13,334 nt of DNA from Deltaproteobacteria bacterium (GTDB lineage Bacteria > Desulfobacterota > Desulfobulbia > Desulfobulbales > BM004): assembly GCA_019312695.1 (NCBI GenBank), contig JAFDCT010000067.1, forward strand, positions 1 through 13,334, written 5' to 3'. The notes under the pieces are model-generated. The model was not told the origin of the DNA, searched no databases, and saw only the letters and a program-made list of their open reading frames with translations. This document shows, one piece after another, positions 13,116 through 13,334 of this stretch (positions within the stretch are counted from its first letter, which is position 1; each line of letters starts with the position of its first letter). The position numbers were made by a program, and so were the translations under genes.

Positions 13116-13334
13116 ATGAAAGATTATGAAAAAATGACCGTTAAAGAGTTGGTTGAAGAATTGACCGGCCTTGGAGTATCATTTAATAAAAAGGCTCGTA
13201 AAGCTGAACTGATCGAACTTCTTCAGACTGAAACAGAAGGTAAAGGCGGGAAGACTGCCGAAAAGCTGGATACTGTTGAGGTTGAAGCCAAGCCTGATGC
13301 AGAAGAGACAACGGTTCAGGATGTTGCAGAAACA
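13116..13334 (+). CDS. Protein with SAP/HeH/Rho-N-like N-terminal domain, 3' end missing
   Basis: ATG at 13116 opens a frame of 73 codons that runs to the window edge. AGGA lies 8 nt upstream. Residues 7-36, from MTVKELVEELTGLGVSFN to KKARKAELIELLQ, have the helix-extension-helix pattern of SAP, HeH/LEM or Rho N-terminal domains. These bind nucleic acid or serve as small docking modules. Residues 38-73 are Glu/Lys/Thr-rich and low in hydrophobics, so probably a flexible acidic linker to something not visible here. It follows the AP2-like gene on the same strand after a 190-nt gap with no clear terminator, and may have its own promoter. What lies beyond the linker decides the function. Confidence 0.8.
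   Translation, partial: MKDYEKMTVKELVEELTGLGVSFNKKARKAELIELLQTETEGKGGKTAEKLDTVEVEAKPDAEETTVQDVAET

Overview
The window looks like core chromosome of a Desulfobacterota (deltaproteobacterial) organism, most likely near Desulfobulbales. This is inferred from gene order (rpsF-rpsR-DUF2232-rplI-dnaB-leuS-lptE), protein character and moderate GC; no database search was possible. Eleven genes lie on the minus strand and two, plus a candidate broken small frame, lie on the plus strand.

Minus strand, in transcription order from right to left. mazG (11968-11561) comes first. Next is the tightly packed block rpsF (S6), rpsR (S18), a DUF2232 membrane protein, rplI (L9), dnaB (replicative helicase), leuS (leucyl-tRNA synthetase), lptE (LPS-assembly lipoprotein) and dusB (tRNA dihydrouridine synthase). 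Gaps there are 3 to about 90 nt, so co-transcription of much of the block is plausible. It joins ribosome assembly, replication, tRNA charging and modification, and outer-membrane biogenesis. A 315-nt gap (3298-3612) with a candidate promoter and a 14-nt dyad separates it from a two-gene biotin-carboxylase unit. That unit is a biotin carboxylase (accC-like, 3297-1858) and a carboxyltransferase plus biotin-carrier subunit (1827-1, cut by the window edge just after the biotin lysine). Together they resemble a two-subunit pyruvate carboxylase, but the carboxyltransferase active-site motifs diverge noticeably from the textbook forms.

Plus strand. The roughly 520-nt region 11969-12487 is AT-rich and unusually structured. 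It contains a perfect 17-nt palindrome, an 8-bp inverted repeat, a 12-nt near-perfect inverted pair 262 bp across, and a sigma-54-like -24/-12 element (10 of 11 consensus positions). Downstream of these is a coding-looking 49-codon frame that is continuous only if one T is removed from a T6 run. Its stop codon overlaps the ribosome binding site of a 145-residue protein that I read as two tandem AP2-like DNA-binding domains. After a 190-nt gap with a nested potential stem-loop, a second plus-strand gene begins. It has a SAP/HeH/Rho-N-like N-terminal helix-extension-helix and runs off the window.

The minus-strand genes are mostly ordinary housekeeping genes. The least explained and most interesting part is 12043-13334: a possible sigma-54-controlled small peptide, a double-AP2 protein and a SAP-like protein. 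Its function is unknown, and no system is claimed beyond what the sequence shows.
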